Assembly: GCA_903845455.1 (NCBI GenBank)
Contig: CAIMXN010000255.1
Coordinates: forward strand, 1 to 7,909
Source: an uncultured beta proteobacterium
GTDB lineage: Bacteria; Pseudomonadota; Gammaproteobacteria; Burkholderiales; Burkholderiaceae
DNA length: 7,909 nucleotides
Reading direction: 5' to 3'
The notes below the pieces were generated by a model, which worked only from the letters and a program-made list of their open reading frames with translations, searched no databases and was not told the origin of the DNA. The translations under genes were made by a program, and so were the position numbers. The stretch's first letter is position 1; every line of letters begins with the position of its first letter. Shown in pieces: positions 6,045 through 7,909 of the stretch.

Positions 6045-6647
6045 CTATTGATGGTTGTGATCTTGTTTATTCATCGGTATCGCTGGAGACTGACTACCTC
6101 CATTCATCATTTGTTGATAAAGTGCGGGGTTACAAGGCTCGCAGTCATTTCGTCCACTTGCTTGATGAGTACTAGCACTCTTATACCCAAGGATGCTTGG
6201 ATCAACCATGCCGGTAATCATTGCAATGTGTCCAAATACTAAGAACAAAGCCACGCAGATTGCATGAATCTTAAGCTTACCCATTTGATCTAATGCTCTA
6301 TTCACAAGACCTAACTCTTGCAAGGCAATCCAAATCAATGGCAATCCTGCAATGACGTATGTGCCTACGGCTACCACATCAACAATCGTTCTCCACTCGC
6401 CTGCCTTGGTAATTGGAATCACTGCATTAGTCAAAATGTAATAAATGATGCCAATAAAGTAAATACCAACAGCAATACCCGCAAATCGGTTGAGGTAATA
6501 GACAAGCCCATCAAACTTACGAGCAAATAGAAGATACAACTCAGTAATAGCCAAGGTCTCAGCCAGAATGACTGGGATGGCCATAAAGATAATTAAATTC
6601 CAAGGCTGGTTAGTAGCCAGCAACTCCATATAGTGAGTCATGTTCAT
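6045..6647 (-). CDS. Four-helix integral membrane protein (DUF6803/permease-like)
   Basis: The protein has 200 residues with four hydrophobic segments: about 16-41 (LIIFMAIPVILAETLAITEL), 55-73, 86-108 and 127-147. It also has a hydrophilic C-terminal tail of about 50 residues. The N-terminus (MNMTHYMELLATNQPWNLII) and the conserved charged residues inside helix 1 (E30, E36) resemble proteins annotated as DUF6803 or putative permease in betaproteobacteria. I give that name from memory. The tail carries a CEPC motif (C169, C172) and ends in DHNHQ, a possible metal-binding patch. A good ribosome binding site (GGAG, 6655-6658) lies seven bases before the ATG. It is the second gene of a unit with the Cys/His-rich exported protein (69-base gap). 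A hairpin follows its stop. Transport or metal function is inference. Confidence 0.75.
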   Translation of the reverse strand: MNMTHYMELLATNQPWNLIIFMAIPVILAETLAITELYLLFARKFDGLVYYLNRFAGIAVGIYFIGIIYYILTNAVIPITKAGEWRTIVDVVAVGTYVIAGLPLIWIALQELGLVNRALDQMGKLKIHAICVALFLVFGHIAMITGMVDPSILGYKSASTHQASGRNDCEPCNPALYQQMMNGGSQSPAIPMNKQDHNHQ

Positions 6648-6654
6648 TGTGTTT

Positions 6655-6658
6655 CTCC
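6655..6658 (-). promoter_or_regulatory. Ribosome binding site of the membrane-protein gene
   Basis: GGAG on the minus strand, seven bases before the ATG at 6647. It supports this start over later internal methionines (residues 3 and 7). Confidence 0.65.
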
Positions 6659-6716
6659 AAAGTATCGGCGTGACTAAGTGTCACAGATCAAACTAATTTG
6701 TAATACAAGAATTAGC

Positions 6717-7055
6717 TTAGGCTTTTGGAGGTTTATAGATGAAGTTGATCATCGGCTGAAGTGCCAATGAGGGATATTCTGATACTGGGTTTTCAGTAAA
6801 GTCTAGAGGTAGGATCGCAGCTAATGGCGGTGTAAAGACTAAACCTAGACAACACTGGTAGCTATCACCATGACATGGCTGCTTGCTATTGGCATCTTGG
6901 GAATTATTTACCACCTCATCACAATGATGAGCTGAAGCATCCACCACAATAGTTTGATGATGAGATTGAGCAACTGAAATATCAATAGGCATTACTACCG
7001 CATGAATCAGGCTAGTAAATAGACTTAGGCAAAGAGCCAAACAAATCTTTCTCAT
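6717..7055 (-). CDS. Exported small Cys/His-rich protein, possibly metal-binding
   Basis: The protein has 112 residues. A signal peptide is clear: MRK, a hydrophobic core to about residue 16, and cleavage near IHA|VV (19/20). The mature part has clusters of potential metal ligands: H32-H33, H43-H44-C45 (AHHCDEV), C61-H62 (QPCHGD) and C68-C69 (YQCCLG). The C-terminal 40 residues are Pro-rich and hydrophobic. The pattern recalls small exported proteins near copper or heavy-metal resistance genes (DUF2946/CopL-like), but I cannot confirm membership. The second gene of the unit encodes a membrane protein that also has a Cys and His tail, which strengthens a shared metal or redox role (inference). 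The ATG at 7055 has no obvious ribosome binding site; it is chosen because it gives a complete leader. A promoter lies about 40 bases upstream. Confidence 0.7.
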   Translation of the reverse strand: MRKICLALCLSLFTSLIHAVVMPIDISVAQSHHQTIVVDASAHHCDEVVNNSQDANSKQPCHGDSYQCCLGLVFTPPLAAILPLDFTENPVSEYPSLALQPMINFIYKPPKA

Positions 7056-7093
7056 ATATTTATTCTATGCCGATTTGGTAGCTTTGTCATTTA

Positions 7094-7122
7094 AATCTAT
7101 ATTCCAATCATGGGCATATCAA
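7094..7122 (-). promoter_or_regulatory. Candidate sigma70 promoter of the Cys/His-rich protein operon
   Basis: On the minus strand TTGATA (7122-7117) is followed after 17 bases by TAGATT (7099-7094): five of six and four of six consensus matches with ideal spacing. Transcription would begin near 7087, giving a leader of about 30 bases. I see no strong operator next to it. Confidence 0.45.
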
Positions 7123-7294
7123 ATACATTGAGGGCCTCTATTGGCCGGTTTTAGCCATCTAGAGAAATTCAATCAATTGGGCACTTCTCGACCCATCATG
7201 GTCGTGCACTAAAACAACTATTGCTTGGTGTTATGGCTATCTATTTTTGACATACTCTCGAAGGATTATAAAAAAATAAATCCATTATCAATAG

Positions 7295-7909
7295 TTAATT
7301 TCCTTTTAAGGGGATCCCAGTATTAATACGCCCGATCCTTCCACCATGCATTTCTGTAAACCACATATTGCCATCCGAACCAAGCACAATCCGATGCATC
7401 ATCGTACCTTGCGAAGGCGTGCGATAGTAGCTAATAGGTAATCCTGAGATGTCATCTTCAGGTGCATTTGCAATCGATTTATCTATTTTTACGATGTAAT
7501 CTACTTCTCCATTGTGAGTGGAATTTGCAGTGTACATTTGTGTCCATAAATTTCCTGCTCGATCAAAAGCAAGCCCAGCAAGCAATGCATGATCTCCCCC
7601 TGCTGACGGGATGGGGTACTCCACAATTTCCCCCTTCATATTAATCCGGGCAAGCTTTCTACCCGCTTCCTCGCTAAACCACATTGAATCGCCATCGGGA
7701 CCACGCACTATCGCTATTGGTCTGCTATTTTTTGTAGGAATTGTATATTCTGAAACTGTTCCATCAGAGCGAGCTTGAAAAATATGATTGCCGACTAACT
7801 CAGTACCCCACATATTTCCATCCGGACCTAATGCTATATAAATCGGAGTAGAAGCAGTAGTTTTTAGCGGTAAATGCTTCACTTGGCCATTTGGACTAAT
7901 CACACCAAT
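7295..7909 (-). CDS. Virginiamycin-B-lyase-like (Vgb/SMP-30-type) beta-propeller protein, 5' end outside window
   Basis: The last 204 residues of a beta-propeller protein are present, and the frame stays open through the window edge. The GTG at 7903 is an internal valine (IGVISPNGQ), not the start. Repeated blade motifs are visible: GPDGNMWGTE, GPDGDSMWFSEE, then FDRAGNLWTQMY and GSDGNMWFTEMHGGRIGRI near the C-terminus. Each is the DG-x-x-W-F-T-E turn and strand typical of streptogramin lyase repeats, spaced about 45-50 residues apart in the first blades. A full Vgb propeller has about 300 residues, so probably two or more blades lie outside the window. Most genomic members of this group are not antibiotic lyases. 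A sugar lactonase-like or unknown periplasmic role is as likely, and I make no resistance claim. The gene is on the same strand as the Cys/His-rich pair but separated by 239 bases. Confidence 0.85.
   Translation of the reverse strand: MGVISPNGQVKHLPLKTTASTPIYIALGPDGNMWGTELVGNHIFQARSDGTVSEYTIPTKNSRPIAIVRGPDGDSMWFSEEAGRKLARINMKGEIVEYPIPSAGGDHALLAGLAFDRAGNLWTQMYTANSTHNGEVDYIVKIDKSIANAPEDDISGLPISYYRTPSQGTMMHRIVLGSDGNMWFTEMHGGRIGRINTGIPLKGN

Noticed and set aside
5985..6242. Plus-strand open frame of 85 codons, and 6318-6530
   Set aside because: Antisense to the membrane-protein gene, with composition explained by that gene read backwards.
6670..6684. Inverted repeat GTGAC-N5-GTCAC between the two small genes
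   Set aside because: A five-base stem with no T-run. It could be a weak attenuator or an operator half, but it is too short to call.
7152..7250. Plus-strand frame reading GRALKQLLLGVMAIYF before a TGA
   Set aside because: It has a helix-like end but no start codon, no ribosome binding site and no homology I recognise; too short to support as a gene or remnant.
7462..7644. Plus-strand open frame of 60 codons
   Set aside because: Antisense to the beta-propeller gene and without recognisable content.
7295..7909. Streptogramin antibiotic resistance gene
   Set aside because: The propeller repeats match the Vgb fold, but the N-terminal part is missing and most such homologues are not antibiotic lyases, so a resistance call is not justified.
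1..7909. CRISPR array, transposase, insertion-sequence ends, rRNA or phage structural genes
   Set aside because: No regularly spaced repeats, transposase motifs or terminal inverted repeats were seen on either strand.

Overview
The window looks like accessory chromosome of a free-living, low-to-moderate GC betaproteobacterium. A freshwater Burkholderiales such as Polynucleobacter is my best guess, because it has a Bug/TctC-type binding protein, an IorAB/NicAB-like molybdenum hydroxylase and AT-leaning codon use. That placement is inference. No rRNA or other marker gene is present.

Left half (about 337-4750, minus strand): a compact four-gene operon, read from high to low coordinates. In order it encodes a secreted tripartite-tricarboxylate-type solute-binding protein (4652-3693), a ModA-like substrate-binding protein without a signal peptide (3654-2956), a double [2Fe-2S] small subunit (2928-2464) and the molybdopterin large subunit of a molybdenum hydroxylase (2454-337). 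Gaps are 38, 27 and 9 bases. A convincing sigma70-type promoter (-35 at 4713-4718, -10 at 4691-4696) and a perfect 10-1-10 palindrome just upstream of it (4727-4747) suggest one regulated transcript. The likely logic is that the periplasmic protein captures an organic acid or N-heteroaromatic compound and the two-subunit enzyme hydroxylates or oxidises it. The substrate cannot be read from the sequence, and no membrane permease or FAD subunit is present. Positions 1-174 hold a headless GNAT acetyltransferase remnant.

Middle (4748-5940): a gene-poor stretch with a decayed 3' half of a tRNA gene (4916-4956, minus), probably an old attachment-site scar. It is followed by a small helix-turn-helix protein (5320-5658, plus) and a region with two weak, mutually exclusive small ORFs (5655-5888 minus; 5818-5940 plus).

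Right part (5937-7909, minus strand): a two-gene unit made of an exported Cys/His-rich small protein (7055-6717) and a four-helix membrane protein of the DUF6803/permease-like type (6647-6045), with a promoter and a terminator-like hairpin. The window edge holds the 3' end of a virginiamycin-B-lyase-like beta-propeller gene (7295-7909).

The points most worth a second look are the leaderless ModA-like protein inside the hydroxylase operon, the palindrome-controlled promoter, the tRNA scar, and the Cys/His-rich exported protein paired with a membrane protein.
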